Assembly: GCF_028372415.1 (NCBI RefSeq)
Contig: NC_092878.1
Span: forward strand, 31,401,903 to 31,465,902
From: Notamacropus eugenii
Lineage: Eukaryota; Chordata; Mammalia; Diprotodontia; Macropodidae
Direction: 5' to 3'
DNA: 64,000 nucleotides
The position numbers and the translations under genes were made by a program. Below are positions 34,100 to 47,200 of this stretch, one piece after another; position 1 is the first letter of the stretch; each line of letters begins with the position of its first letter. Below the pieces are notes generated by a model. The model did no database searches. It worked only from the letters and a program-made list of their open reading frames with translations, and was not told where the DNA came from.

Positions 34100-34740
34100 A
34101 AGGAGACATCTGAACAGGTTTTTAGGCAGCAGGGAAGGAAGAAGTCTGGAGAGAAATTGAAGATGAACTGGAAGGAATAATCAAAGGGTCAAAATCCAAA
34201 GGGCAACCTTTGGGAGGAGATGTAAGGCAATGAGATCAAAGACAAGTGGTGGAGTTTGGCCCTTGCAAGATGATATGTCCCCTTCTCAGGGTCTAAAGCA
34301 AAGGAGTAGGAAATCAAAGGTCAACACATTTGTGTGTTCTGGAGCTTGGGAGTAAGATTGGAGAGAGCAGATGGTTTTGCTAGCCAAGAATTGGGCATTG
34401 GCAGGGCATGAGCTCCAGTAAGACAAGGGGGCAAGGGATTCAAGGATAGATGACAGTGAATGGAAGACAGTGTATACCTGAAGGGGTCAGCTCTGTAGTG
34501 TTAAGACTGAAGGGAGAAAGGGGAGCAGGGAGCAAGAGAACATGTAATAGGTTGAGGTGGCTTGAGGAAGGGAGGAAGTTAGAATATTCAGGGGAATTTT
34601 GGTGTTTAGCATCATGTAGGTTACACGGTTACGGTTGATAGTGAGAACTGAGGTACTGCTCATTCCTGCATGTGTGGAATAAGATACAGGCTGTGGGAGC
34701 TGAGGAGATTGTATTGGGAGCCCACTTTGTTTGAGAGGAT
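34100..34740 (-). mobile_element. CR1/L3-type LINE, 5' part, antisense
   Basis: Purine-rich text such as GGGAAGGAAGAAGTCTGG, GGCAATGAGATCAAAGACAA and GGCATGAGCTCCAGTAAGAC resembles the antisense 5' portion of the same LINE class. Support is by style and position, weaker than for the other copies. Confidence 0.4.
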
Positions 34741-34872
34741 ATCATGCTTTTTTGAAATCCCTAAGTATGAAGGCAAATATTGGGATGGACAGGTACAAGC
34801 CAGATACTTAACTTGAGAAAGGATGGAAAGAGAACTGGAAGCCAGTAGATTACAACAATAAGGGTTAGGGTT

Positions 34873-34966
34873 AGTTCTGTAAAACTTGGACTCAGTAAAA
34901 AGGCCACACCCAAGGATCTAAAAGGCTACATGTGGCCTCAATGCTGCAGGTTCCCCAATCCTGATG
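34873..34966. mobile_element. hAT-type DNA transposon end
   Basis: GGCTACATGTGGCCTCAATG, then CTGCAGGTTCCCCAATCCTG, is the right end of the marsupial hAT element whose ends read CAGGGGTGGGGAACCTGC. The left end is missing. A related copy is at 63,710. Confidence 0.6.
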
Positions 34967-35204
34967 TAGACAAAACGATTTAGATGGATAGAGTAAACCT
35001 CAAAGGAGAAGTTGCTTTATGATGACTGCAGAGGGTGGGCCTGGAAATGGAAGGAAGAAGCAAGCAGTGTACCAGCACCTCTGGGCCCAATCAATGTGTC
35101 AGGTGGTATGAGAGAAGGAAGGATCCAGTACTGGAGAGTTCAGTGGTGCTTTGTCAACTGGAGGAAGCTAGATTCCCTTGAGTTTAAGAAGATTTAACAA
35201 GCCA

Positions 35205-36250
35205 AGTCAAAAAGAATTTATTAAGTACCAGGCACATATTCATATTTTGTGCTAAGAACTGGGGATACAAAGAAAGGCAGAAGGACAGTTCTTGTTCTGT
35301 GGGGTCTCACATTCTGCTGGGGAAAACTACACAGAAATAACTAGATAGGTATAAGATATTTACAGAGTAGATGGGAAGGAGTCTTAGTTATTAGCATCTG
35401 GGAGGACTGGGAAAGGCCTCAGGCAAGAAGTAGTATTTGAGACTGAGTCTTGAAGGAAGTCATGGAAACTAAGAGATAGAAATATGAGGGTATAGTGTTT
35501 TTGGACCTGGGGGACAGCTAAAAGGCTACCTGGAGTGTCAAGTTCTGGGAACTGCAGGTAGACCAGTGTTGCTGGAGTAAGGCATGTGGAGCCAGGAAAG
35601 GTAGAAAGAGGCCAGATTATGAAGAACTTTAAAAGCCAAATAGAGCTCCATTTTTCATTATTCATATTTGTTATTATGGTATTTATATTTGATATTTGAT
35701 TCTGAAGATAACAGGAAGCCAGTTGATTGTGAGGAAGGAGGTGACTTGATCAGACTAGAACTTTAGAAAACCCACCTTGCATCTGAGTGGAGGATGACTT
35801 GGAGTGAGGAGGGAGGAGGTAGAGAGACCAGTTAGAAGGTAATTGTAGTAGTCCAGAGAGGTGATGAGGACCTGAACTAGGGTTGCAGTTGTGGGGATGG
35901 TGAAAAGGAGATTGTATTAGAGATGCAGTGAAGGAATGAAAGACAAGCCTTTGCAACATGTAGGATATGTGGAGTGAATTTAAGAGAGGTATTAAGAGTG
36001 GTAGGTTGAGAGCCTGGGTGACTGGGAAGATGGTGGTATGCTTGACAGGAATAGGGAAGTTGGGGAGAAGAGAGGCTTTGAAGGGAAAGATGAGTTCTGT
36101 TTGGACATGTTGAGTTAGAGTTGCCTATGGGGCATCCAAATGAGATGTCCTAAAGGCAGCTGGTAATGTGAGGTTGGAGCTTAGGAGAGAGACTTGGGCT
36201 GAGTATACAGATCTGGGACTCATCTGGAGATTTTTTTTAAAAGACTAAAG
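35205..36250 (-). mobile_element. CR1/L3-type LINE, 3' half, antisense
   Basis: It begins at AAAGAATTTATTAAGTACCA (3' end), continues TGGGGATACAAAGAAAGGCA, GGAGGTGACTTGATCAGACT, GTAGTAGTCCAGAGAGGTGA and TGGACATGTTGAGTTAGAG, and stops near GGACTCATCTGGAG. Frames are broken. Confidence 0.7.
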
Positions 36251-37837
36251 AAGAAAGAAAAGTAGATATAGCTGAAATTTGTGCCTTGGTGCTCCAAGAT
36301 AGACTTTGTTATGAACTCTAGTACACACCCCATCCTCCCTATACCTTAGAACTTGCACAAAGACTGTTTTGTTGGATGAAAGTTGAAAGAGATTGGCACC
36401 TTCCATTCCATCCTCAAAAAAGTCTGTAGTATAAGAGTAGAAGGAAATAGGGGTTGTGTTCATGTTCTTACTTAAGAAAAAATTATCAGGAATTGAGAAA
36501 TAGCTGGGGTTGCCTTCCAGTTTTTCCTTATCTCTCTGACCTCTGCCCCAGAAGCCTAGAATCATCCATGACATGGCACTGGCATGGTTCAGCAGTCAGA
36601 CATTTACTGAGTTTGTGCTGTGTGCTAAGCACTGAGATGCCAAAGGAAAAGTGAAATAGTTCTTGTCTTCAAGGAACTTATAGTTTTAACAAGTCTAGCA
36701 TCCTGCTTATGCGGGAAATATTTAGTCATTGGCAATTTTTAAAAATATATGTCTCAACCTGTGAAAAATTTGTATAAAAACTTAAGGCTCTTACTAGTGA
36801 GCTGTATAAACTGTATTAAACGTTAGGAGAGGTCCTTCCTTATTTTAATGTTCCTGCAACCTTAATGCCTTACCTTGTCTAAGCATAGCAGGTTCTTTCT
36901 GTCCCCTGTAGACTATAAAAAGAAAATCATGTGTTTCAAGGACTATTTTTGATCCATGGAAGGAGAAAGCTAGAGATAAGCCTTCCTTCTGTTCATCCTA
37001 AGGATGAGTACTGGATAGAGGTGGGGAAAGGGCAACATGTGAGTCAGCAATAATATTATATAGGATATACCCTTAAACCCGGATATGGAAGGATGAAATC
37101 TAAAATTTTTGGAGTGAAACTAGCAATATAATAGCACTAGGAAAATTAAAGAGGGAGAAAGAGACTACCATGGCTTTAAATAATCATGAATTTCTTTTGG
37201 AATTTAGTAAATTTTAACCTTATCCTATCCTGAAAAGTAGATAGATATAATATATAGTAGTGGTATGATAAAGAGAGAGTGTGTAATGTGTGTTTTGTAC
37301 CTTTTTCATCCAGATGGAATTAACAAATTCAAAATTGAATATGCTAGTTTTAAAAAGTAGAAAATTGCCAACTTTATCATATGGACATGTGGATACTTGG
37401 CCTAATGTATTAAAATTTATTGAAGTCCTCTTTTACCTCACCAGAGACTTAAAAATATTTAAACCTTAGATCCCTTAAAAATCATTTCTTGAAGATAGGT
37501 TCTTACCCCACCCCCATGCTCTCCCTAATTACTGTTGTGCTTCCGAAAGGGTGGATTAAAGGAATCCTATTACTCAGGTGTGGTCTGTTCTTAAAATAGT
37601 CTTGTGTATTGGAAAACGTTCATGTTCTGTGAAAGTGTAGGTGATAACACTTTCTTGACCTGGTTGTGCACCAATGGTGGAAGAATTTGTGGAAGCAAGC
37701 CTATGTAGGAGAAGTTTCAGACTATAGAACATGCTGAATAGAATTATACTTTGCAATTCACAACAAGAATAGCAGTATTTGGGATCTACGGATGCATCTC
37801 TTTTGTTTTGTTTGAACGAAGATCTTTTTTCCATTAG
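36251..37837. other. ADAL first intron, right part, nothing firm
   Basis: AT-rich. The minus frame 36,574-36,245 (109 codons) has no recognised domain and is not claimed as a gene. TTTACTGAGTTTGTGCTGTG near 36,602 is a LINE/MIR tail. Confidence 0.4.
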
Positions 37838-37841
37838 AATC

Positions 37842-40800
37842 ATGATGGCAATGGAAGAGCTGCAGCCACCACAGAAGAGTAATTTTTACTTGGATTTACC
37901 CAAAGTGGTGAGAATTAAATGATAGATCACATAATTCTTGAATTAATATTAATTTTTATGTTGATGAATGTGTTGTCTTTTCTCATAAAAGTAAATTTGC
38001 TAAGCAGAATTGCTTATTTTTGAGCTTTTTACATTAGTAAAATAAAAACTTTAAAAAGTATGTCTTTAAATGAAAATAGACCAAATATTTGCCTAGTACA
38101 GTGTAAGCACCTGATTATTACATTTGTCTTCACACTGTTGGCACTTGAATTCTTAATAATTGTTTCCTTCTAGGAACTTCATGCCCACTTGAATGGATCC
38201 ATTAGTTCTGCTACTATGAAGAAGCTAATAGCCAAAAAGCCAGATCTTAAAATCCATGATCAGATGACTGTGATTGATAAAGGAAAGAAAAGAACTTTAA
38301 AAGAGTAAGCATAAGGAGTTTGTTTAGGGACTTGGAGGGGTGGGGTTCCTCATGTTTTCTGAGCTTATAAGTGGAATGGCAAGATCACATTGGTTGCAGA
38401 GATTTCTGGTTTTTTGAGCTTAAGGGAGATGATAATATATCATCCTTATCATTACAGTGAAAGACAAATGCTTTATTCTCTGTGATGATAGTTCTTGAGA
38501 TAATAAGTGTGTTTGCATTTTAAAATTCATTCTGAGTTTTGTTGCAGATGTTTCCAGGTGTTTCAGCTCATTCATCAGATTACTACTAGCCCTGAAGATA
38601 TATTAATGGTAAGATATTAAAGGACTTTTTAGGAATTTTTACATTATTAAATAATTCAAATCTTGCTTTTTTGTTTGCCATAATGTGTGTGATGGAAGAT
38701 TTTGAGTTTTTTGTTTCCAGTAAGATCCTTTGTCAAAACCAATATAAATCAGTTGCCTAGGAACTAATACATAAAGGTCAATGCTTTTTAAAGATTAATC
38801 AGAGATTTAGTCTTAAGTCTGTCTTAACAAGTAAGACAAAACAGATACACTTTCTGAAGTGAAATCTATTCCCATGTTTCCATCTGTAGCCTAATATTCT
38901 CCAGAACATTTTCTGTATTTGGAGCTTCCCTGTAACATGTAGGATTTACCTCCAGATGTCACCACATCAAGGGGAAGTTGCAGAAATAAGGCAGCTTTAA
39001 AAATGGCTTAGATAAATTTACATATGACTCCTTGATACCACTCAGAACTGAGTTCTACGGACCAAGACTTTTTAAAACTTTTTTCACTTACAACCCACAG
39101 TTTTAGAAGCATTGCAGTATAAACCATTGGGACTGATCACTATGGCATTACTTAGAGTCCTTATGCAAGGGGTGGGGGTGGGGATTTTAGTATTCTTGAC
39201 TATTAGGGAAAAATGAAAGGGTGAAAAAGAATTTTCTTTTGGCTTATCTATTTTGATTACAAAATAATTTCTCATTCTATTTGTGGCCTATTTATATTAT
39301 AGTCAGGTCTCTTTGTGTCCTATTTCTCTACCAGACCATAAACTCCTTGAGGAAAACAAACAGTTTGATGCAGTTGAGAAAATACTGCATCTTGAGTCAA
39401 AGCAGCTGGGTTCAGTTACCTCTCTGCCAATAACTACCTGGGTAGACTTGAGCAGATCAGTTATCCTCTCTGGGCCTAAGTTTCTGTAAAACATGGACTC
39501 GATAACCTCCATGGTCACTTTCAGGTTTAATCTACAGGCCTGTTCTCTTTTGACAGGTACTGTATCTTAATCTTAGTGATTTTAACTTTATCTCCTTTCT
39601 TTGCTCCCACAAACCTACAGATTAGAATCTTTTTAAATGGCTAAAGGGGAAGTAAAGGATATAGTCAGAAGATTCACTTTTGAATTTAATTTAGCATGGG
39701 TGAAGGGAGCAGAGCAGTTGTAAATTTTGCAAACCATCTTGCAAAATTTCATATATTTTAGAGTATGTAACAGTTTTTCCTGTAAATGATCACTTCTCTT
39801 ACTTCAGCACTTACCCATTATACACATTAATAGTTCATTTTATATAATAATGTGTTACCAGGTCACAAAAGATGTTATTAAAGAATTTGCTGATGATGGT
39901 GTCAAGTATCTAGAACTGAGGAGTACACCTAGAGAAGAAAGTGCAACAGGTAGATTCTAATATATACCTTAATGTATTGTTCAGTTGTTTTTCAGTTGTG
40001 TCCAGCTCTTTGTGACCCCATTTCTTGGCAAAGATACTGCAGTGGTTTACCATTTCCTTCTCTAGCTCATTTTGTAGAAGAGGAAACTGAGGCAAACAGG
40101 GTTAAATGTCTTGCCCAGCATCACACAGATAGTAAGTGTATGAATCCAAATTTGAACTCAGCTCTTCTGACTCCAGGCTAAGTGCTCTATCCACTGTACC
40201 ACCTAGTTACCTGTATACCTTAATTAAGGTACCTATTATATGCCTAATTAATATAGCTTACCACTTTCCATTTTTTCTGCATTAAGTTCATAAATAGGAT
40301 TAGTTAGCAGTTACGTTTCTGTTGTTGTATTGTCCTGTAATTGTTTCATGTGTCTTCTCCCTCCAGCCAGATTGTAAACTTTCTGAAAGACTGATCGCAG
40401 CTTAGACTATTTCTGTATTTCCTCACATCATCAAGCTTAGTTCTCAGCATGTAGTAGGCATTCAGTAAATATTTGTTGATACCTTGATTGATGTTTTGAT
40501 TTGATTGGAAGTGATTTAAGAAGTGCTTCTAGAGTGAACAGTCCAGCTCTGCAGTTCTTTGTGCAGATGGTAGTAATGAGTGACTTATGATCACACAAAG
40601 ATCAGAAATTCTATGTCTATACATCATCACTTCCCCTTAGGCCTACAAAAGTCTAAACCGTAAAGACAGCCCTGCAGAAAAGGTTTTCAAAATGATTACT
40701 TTTATGTTTCTTTTGTAGCTCTTTTATTTTTTTAAGCTGTTTTGCCTCTTTGGCTTGATTGCCTTTCTGAAAGTGATACTGTTCCCTGGCCGTTATTTTT

Positions 40801-41711
40801 CTACCAAAGAGGATCATGATGGTACTTTGTAGCAGACGAATGGAAACCATGTTGTTGCCTCTAGAGGCCCCTACTAAGTAACCCAGGATTTCAGCCCTGA
40901 GGTCATCCGGACTCTTCCCTCATATCCACTCAGGTGCTGAATGTTGTCTATTCTCCCTCCACAATCTTTCTTGCATCTGTCCTATCTCTCTATTCACAGG
41001 TTCACTACCCAGCTTTGCACAGCCATTACTCTCTGGGTACCTTGCTGGGACTATTGCAGGAGTCTCCCAGTTGGACTCTTTGCATAGTTTCTCTCCCCAT
41101 ACAGCTGCTAGAATTAACTTATGAGGTGCCAGGGCTTGCCTAGCTCTCTTTTTCACTCTCCTTTTTGCCTCTGAAGCATTTAAAGCCCTTCAACATGTGG
41201 CACAAACCTACCTTTCCAGACTTGTTTCTTCTCTCTATCCTTCACATGCTTAGTGTTTCAGCTTAATGCCTATCACCTGACTTAGCATTTTGTTATTTAT
41301 ACCCATGCCTTCTTCCAGACTATCCCCCATGATTAGAATTCATACCTCTTCTTGCCTCTGCCTTTTAGAAGCTTTAGCTTCTTTTAAGACTCATCTTAAG
41401 TGCCCCCTCTTCCATTATGACTCTTCCTGATTTCTGCACTCCTCCCTCAAATTGTATGTGTGTATATGTATATGCATGTGTGCATATACACATGCATGTA
41501 TGTGTATGGGTATACATATGTATGCATACATGCATCTGCCAGTATGAAAAGTTTCTTCAGGGCAAGGCTGTTTTCTTGTCTTTTGTCTATCATAGTGATT
41601 TTTACATGTCTTTAATGTTTCTTGAATTGTAATGATGGAAAAATGTCTTGGCAGATAAAAATTAAGTTGAGATCAAATGAAGTATTTTAATACCTTCTGG
41701 AGTGTGACAAG

Positions 41712-41747
<36 letters not shown>

Positions 41748-44137
41748 CACACACTCACATGCTCTCTTTGTCTCTCTCTCTCTGTCTATCTCTCTCTGTC
41801 TCTCTCTTTCTGTGTCTCTGTCTGTCTGTCTGTCTCTCTCTCTAGTTGAGACTATGTATGATTTGGATGCAGTCTGGAGAGTTACATGGGTACCCTTCTA
41901 CAGAAGCCAGTAACTAAAGATGGAAAAGCTAAAGATTTTGTAGTTGAAGCAAGTAGTTGAAATTGGAGGCAAGGGGGATGAAGAATCCTCATTTATATTT
42001 TTAAACATAATAAATATTTAAACAAAATAAACATTGAAATATACACAGAACTTTTCCTAAAAAAGGAACAGTAGGGATGATGCCAATTAGCATCATTTTT
42101 TTTCCAGTGCAGGGAGGACATTCAGAAGGAGGCTACTAACGGAGAACTAACTCAACCAGAAGTTAAAGATTTGAGTATCCAGGAATGTGAATTTTTGCTG
42201 CTGACTTAGACTTTGAGTGTGGGAGATGGAAATCTTCTTTTTCTTCCTAAGAAGAGAAACAAATACTTGAAATTTTAAAAGAGGTTACTTTTTAAAAAGG
42301 GTAGTGCTTTGCCAAGCCTAGAGGCCTGTATTGGGCTACCCGAGTCTTTCCTACCTGTCCAGGTCTTCGGTTGGCCAAATCGGATAAACGTATGAGAGAA
42401 AGGACGTTCCAGAGTCAAACAGGGGTTGAGCTTTATTACAGGGTCCGGGTTACAAATGCAGGGGGGTCTTCCTTAGGAGGAAGAGGGGGAGATTTCCTAA
42501 GGAGGCTAAGCTTAAGGGATTGGAAGTAGAAGTACAAGCGGGGAGAGAGGGGGAGGGGAGAGAGGAAAGAAAAGAAGCGGAGCCCTACTATCCTCTTGGC
42601 TCCACACGTGCTAAGAGAGAGCTTTCTGGCTTCCTTAATCCTACTTAATCCTCAGCCACACAGTTTGCATCTCAATACCATGCTGTTAGGTAACTAGGTG
42701 TGCTCCAATCCGGGACGACCTCGAGGGCAGGGAGACTCCACCCATCAGGTATCTCCGGGGGAGAGGCGGAAATACCCGAGCTAGCCGAGCTAGCTCAGTC
42801 TGACCTTCTCTAACCCCCGCTGTTCATGGAGGGCCTCGTAAGACTCTAAGATTTAGAAGTCCCACTTTTACCCACCCGAGACCGTCCACACGGAATTGAG
42901 CTTCCAGTCCCAACAGTGCTTTAACTCATCTCTCCCTCTTTTCCTGGTGTGAAAATGTTTACACAGGAATGTTTCTGTTTATGGTGATATTTTGTTCAAG
43001 TTCACATAAGTGTTTGCATGTGCCCTTCCTAGGTATGACCAAAAAGTCTTATGTGGAAGCTGTTCTAGAAGGCATAAAACAGTCTAAACAAGAAAATTTG
43101 GATATTGAGGTGAGGTAAGAAACATACCTTTTACTGCATAAAACAAGAGCAGGACATGTTACTGCTGAGTCTCAGATGTGATTGGTTTTTATGGAATGAT
43201 TAGTGACATTTGTAGCTTAATACTCTGATGTACCTTTTAGTAATGAAATATATTGTTCTCTGCCTACGAATTTTGAAATTGTTTTAAATGTTAGTAGCAG
43301 CAGCAGAGAACCTTGGTGTTAGAGGTAGTGTGGGTCAGTGGAGCAAGTACAATATTTTGAATGAGGACATGGGTTCAGATATTGGCTCGGCCACAATTGC
43401 CTGTCAGAACATGGGTATTTCATCTCTGTGCTCAGTTTCCCTTTGCAGAATGAGTGAGCTGGAGTAGATGACTTACTTAGCATGTTCTCTGGTGCTGCCT
43501 TTTTTCATGCTTCAGCTCATACTTCCAAATGAAACAGTGTAGCTCGGAGTGCGCAGAGCTACCCCTTTTATAGACAATAGGGAGATTGTCTGCATTTGCT
43601 ATGTGAAATTAAAATGGTGAGCTCTTCTTTTTATGCTACCAAAACACAGCGGAGGAATGCCTAAACACATTGGTATCTGGACATAATGGTGTATTATTGT
43701 GCTGTGAAATTGATGGGAAGAACTGAAAGGACTTAAATGAATTGATTGAGAATGAAGTAAGATGAACTGGAGCCATCTGCAAAAATTACAATACTGATAT
43801 AAACAAAACATATACTAAACGGAAACTGAACTGTGTCATTGCTCCAGGAAAAGAGATTATGAAGCTTATTTCCCTCTCCTTAAAAATGAGGTGGGCAAAT
43901 ATGGGTACAGAATGTTACAGTGAAGTTTTTCTTTCTTACAAAGGAAGGTTGCGTCTTGGTGTTGGACATATATGGGAATGACTGTCATGTAGTAGTAAAA
44001 AACTTCAGTAAAACTTATTTTAAAAATAAGATAGTGAACTCATTCCCCAGCAGGAGAATTGAATATATTGTGACATGTTGTGTGTGTTTCCCCTGTCTTC
44101 TGTCTAAGCATTGCTTTGATTAAAGTCATATTATTCG

Positions 44138-44232
<95 letters not shown>

Positions 44233-44246
44233 GTCTCTCTGTCTCC

Positions 44247-44281
<35 letters not shown>

Positions 44282-47200
44282 TCCCCCTCCCTCCCTCCCT
44301 CCCTCCATATGTAGTCCTTTGGCTATATATTTGTTCATCTGTATTACAGATATTTAATAGCAATAGACAGAAGAGGTGGACCTTCAGTAGCAAAAGAGAC
44401 AGTTAAACTTGCCAAAGAATTCATCCTTTCCTCTGAGGATACTGTCATTGGCCTTGACTTGAGCGGAGACCCATCTGTAAGTATTTCCTAAAAGCAGTTA
44501 CTCTTAATTTGTTATTACAGGGCAAGATTTAATTTAAAAAGTACCTCACTGTAAATATATAATTTTCTAAATATGACCCAGATGATCAGAATTTATAAAA
44601 GCCCTGCATTTTATACTACTGACTCCAAGAAATAATTCCATAAGTCCTCTGACTTCACATCCTCCCGAGGGACTCTCTGAACCTGAGAAATTCCCTTATT
44701 GTCTTCATTCATCCCTTTGGCAGAAAAGGATGACTTGAGTCTTGAAATTTAGGCAGGTCCATTTCGTAGAGGTCATTCTACTTTTCACTTCTGCAGCAGA
44801 GACTGGTCAGCATTCCAAAGTTACTGTTAATATTATATGCTGGAAAGAGCTAAACGTAGAGACAGAAGACCTGGGTTATGGTCTTAGCTCTATCATGAAC
44901 TTAGTTACCTTGAACAAGGTTTAACCCCACTGGACCATAGTTCTTTCCTTTGTAAAATGAAGGCACTTTATTAGAACCATCAGTCAATAAACACTTGGTA
45001 CCTATTATGTACTAGGCACTGTGATAGATGCTGGGAATACTGGCTTAAAAATAAAACTCCCTGCCCTCAAGGGGTTTGCATTTGCAAGGGAAACAACATA
45101 TACACACGTAAGTAAATAGAAAAGATAATTGGCTGGGAGGGTCACTCTGGCGGAGCTTGAAGGAAGCCAAGGTTTCTAAGAGGTGGAGGGAAGGAGGGCC
45201 TTCATTCCAACCATGGGGAGCCTCTACAGAAATATAGAAGTAGGAGGTAGAATGTTGTGTTTGAGAACCGAAAGGCTTTTTTGACAGGAACATGGAAAGT
45301 GTGAAGGAGTAATTAGGCAGTAAGTCCAAAGGGGTAAGTTGGATGTAGATTGTGAAGTGTATTAAATACCAGACAGAAGTTTGTATTTTATCCTAGATAT
45401 AAGACACTGGAGATTTGGGGGCAGAAGAATAATATCAGATATGGGCTTTAGGAAAACCATTTGGGTAACTGTGGACAATGGGTTGGAGAAAAGAGAGATT
45501 TAGAATAGTAAGACCAATTAGGAGGCTACTGCTGCAAGCCAAATGAAAGGTGTGAAGTACCTCAGGGTAGTTGTAGTTAATGAAGGAGGAGTGGTAAATG
45601 GGGAAAAATGTTAAAGATGGGGAGGTAGAATCAACAAGCTTTGGCAATTGATTTAGATTCAAGAGTGCTGAAAAATGAACCATTGAGTATGATGACTCAG
45701 ATTGCTAGCCTAGCTGACTAAAAGGATGGTAATACCTTTAATAAGGAAATTGGAGAGAGGAAGTCTATTTTTTTATGTGTTGAATTTGACATGTTTACAT
45801 TTGGAAATAGTGTTGTGGAACTGGACCTCGTGAGAAAGACTAGAGTTTCTAGATGAGAGATCTGGAAGTTACCTGTGTAAAGATGATTATCGAATTCATG
45901 GGAGCCAATGAGATAACCAAAATAGAAAGCAAACAGAAAAGAGAAGCAGACCCACGACAGAACTTTGGAATATACCTGCAGTTGGGGGTTAGACATGTAT
46001 AATGATCAAGCCGAGGTGACTGAAGAGTGACCAAACTGGAAGAGACAGCAGTGTCACAAAAATCTAAGGGGTGTTTCCAGGAGGAAAGGGTGGGCAACAT
46101 TATCAAAAGCTGTAGCAAGGTTAAGAATGATCAGGATTGTGAAAAGGCTACTGGATTGGGCAATTAGGAGATCATTGGCAACTTTGGAGAGAGCTGTTAT
46201 ATCCAATTGGAAACCACATTGCAAGAGATTAAGTAGTGAGAGGAGAGAGGCGATGATGGGGTACAGACAGCTTTTCTGAAGAGTTTGGCTGTGAGAGGGA
46301 AGAGATTTAGGATCCTTTGGGGATGACAGAGTGTAGAGGAAGTGTATTAAGGACATAGAAGAGCGGATTTATTTGTGAGAAGCAGGGAAGGAACTAGTGA
46401 ATAGGGAGAGACTGCAGGTTAGAGGAGTGGGAGGTGATTACAGAGCTAGTCTGTCAGAGACAGAAAGGGATAGGATCAAGGGTACATGGATTGGCCTTGG
46501 TGAGAAGGGCCATCTCTTCAATATAACGTGGTAAAGAAAGTGATAATGGGGGGGTGTGATGTCAAGGGATTTTGAGGGGTAGAGGAGGAGAGAGCAGAGA
46601 GTTCACAGCAAATGACCTTTTCAGTGAAGAAAGAGGGAGGGTCTTCTGTTGAAAGGTTGTAGGGATGGGGTAGTGTGAGCAGTTTGAGGAGAAGGAGATA
46701 AGGAACAGTTGCTCTGGGGAAGAGTAAAAGGGGAGATTAGTTAATGTAAGTTTGTTATCAAACCCAGTTAGCCCAGTTGTGTGACATCCTACAGCACTGT
46801 TTAGCAGTAGGAATGAGGGTAATGGAGGATTAGGATTGAGTAGCAAGAGTGTACAAGAGGGTAGAGGATTCTAGAATAGGGGATGTGATCATTTTGAAGG
46901 TCACTTTCAGCTTAAAACTCTTTTAAGAGATTGTCTACATCTCTTAGCACTCTAAGATCGCTCTTAGTAACCAATATTGTGTTTACCTCATCTGGACCAC
47001 TCCCAGCTTGTTAGAGGGTTTATCAAATAGCATAGCTAATTTCCCCAAGTTACTTAGAAGTCTCATGCAGCCTTATTTTAACTTCTCTCTTTAAGGCAGG
47101 ACATGGAAAAGACTTTTTGGAACCTCTTTTGGAAGCAAAAAGAGAAGGTCTGAAGCTGGCATTGCATCTTTCAGAGGTAAATAGTAATGGACTCAAAGAA

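Noticed and set aside
34861-34873. Telomere-like GGGTTAGGGTTAG
   Set aside because: Only two units; chance within purine-rich repeat text.
36245-36574. 109-codon minus-strand frame (MSWMILGFWGRGQRDK...)
   Set aside because: No domain, no splice or promoter context, and it lies in an intron near a worn LINE; probably chance.
41715-44306. CRISPR-like or regulatory meaning of the two microsatellites
   Set aside because: Simple dinucleotide expansions without spacers; only a possible splicing effect is kept for the one at 44142.
44040-44406. Open frames with long Arg-Glu or Ser-Leu runs
   Set aside because: They are translations of the CA/CT microsatellite.
45849-46846. Series of minus-strand frames taken as a host gene
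   Set aside because: They hold reverse transcriptase blocks of a worn CR1/L3-type LINE.
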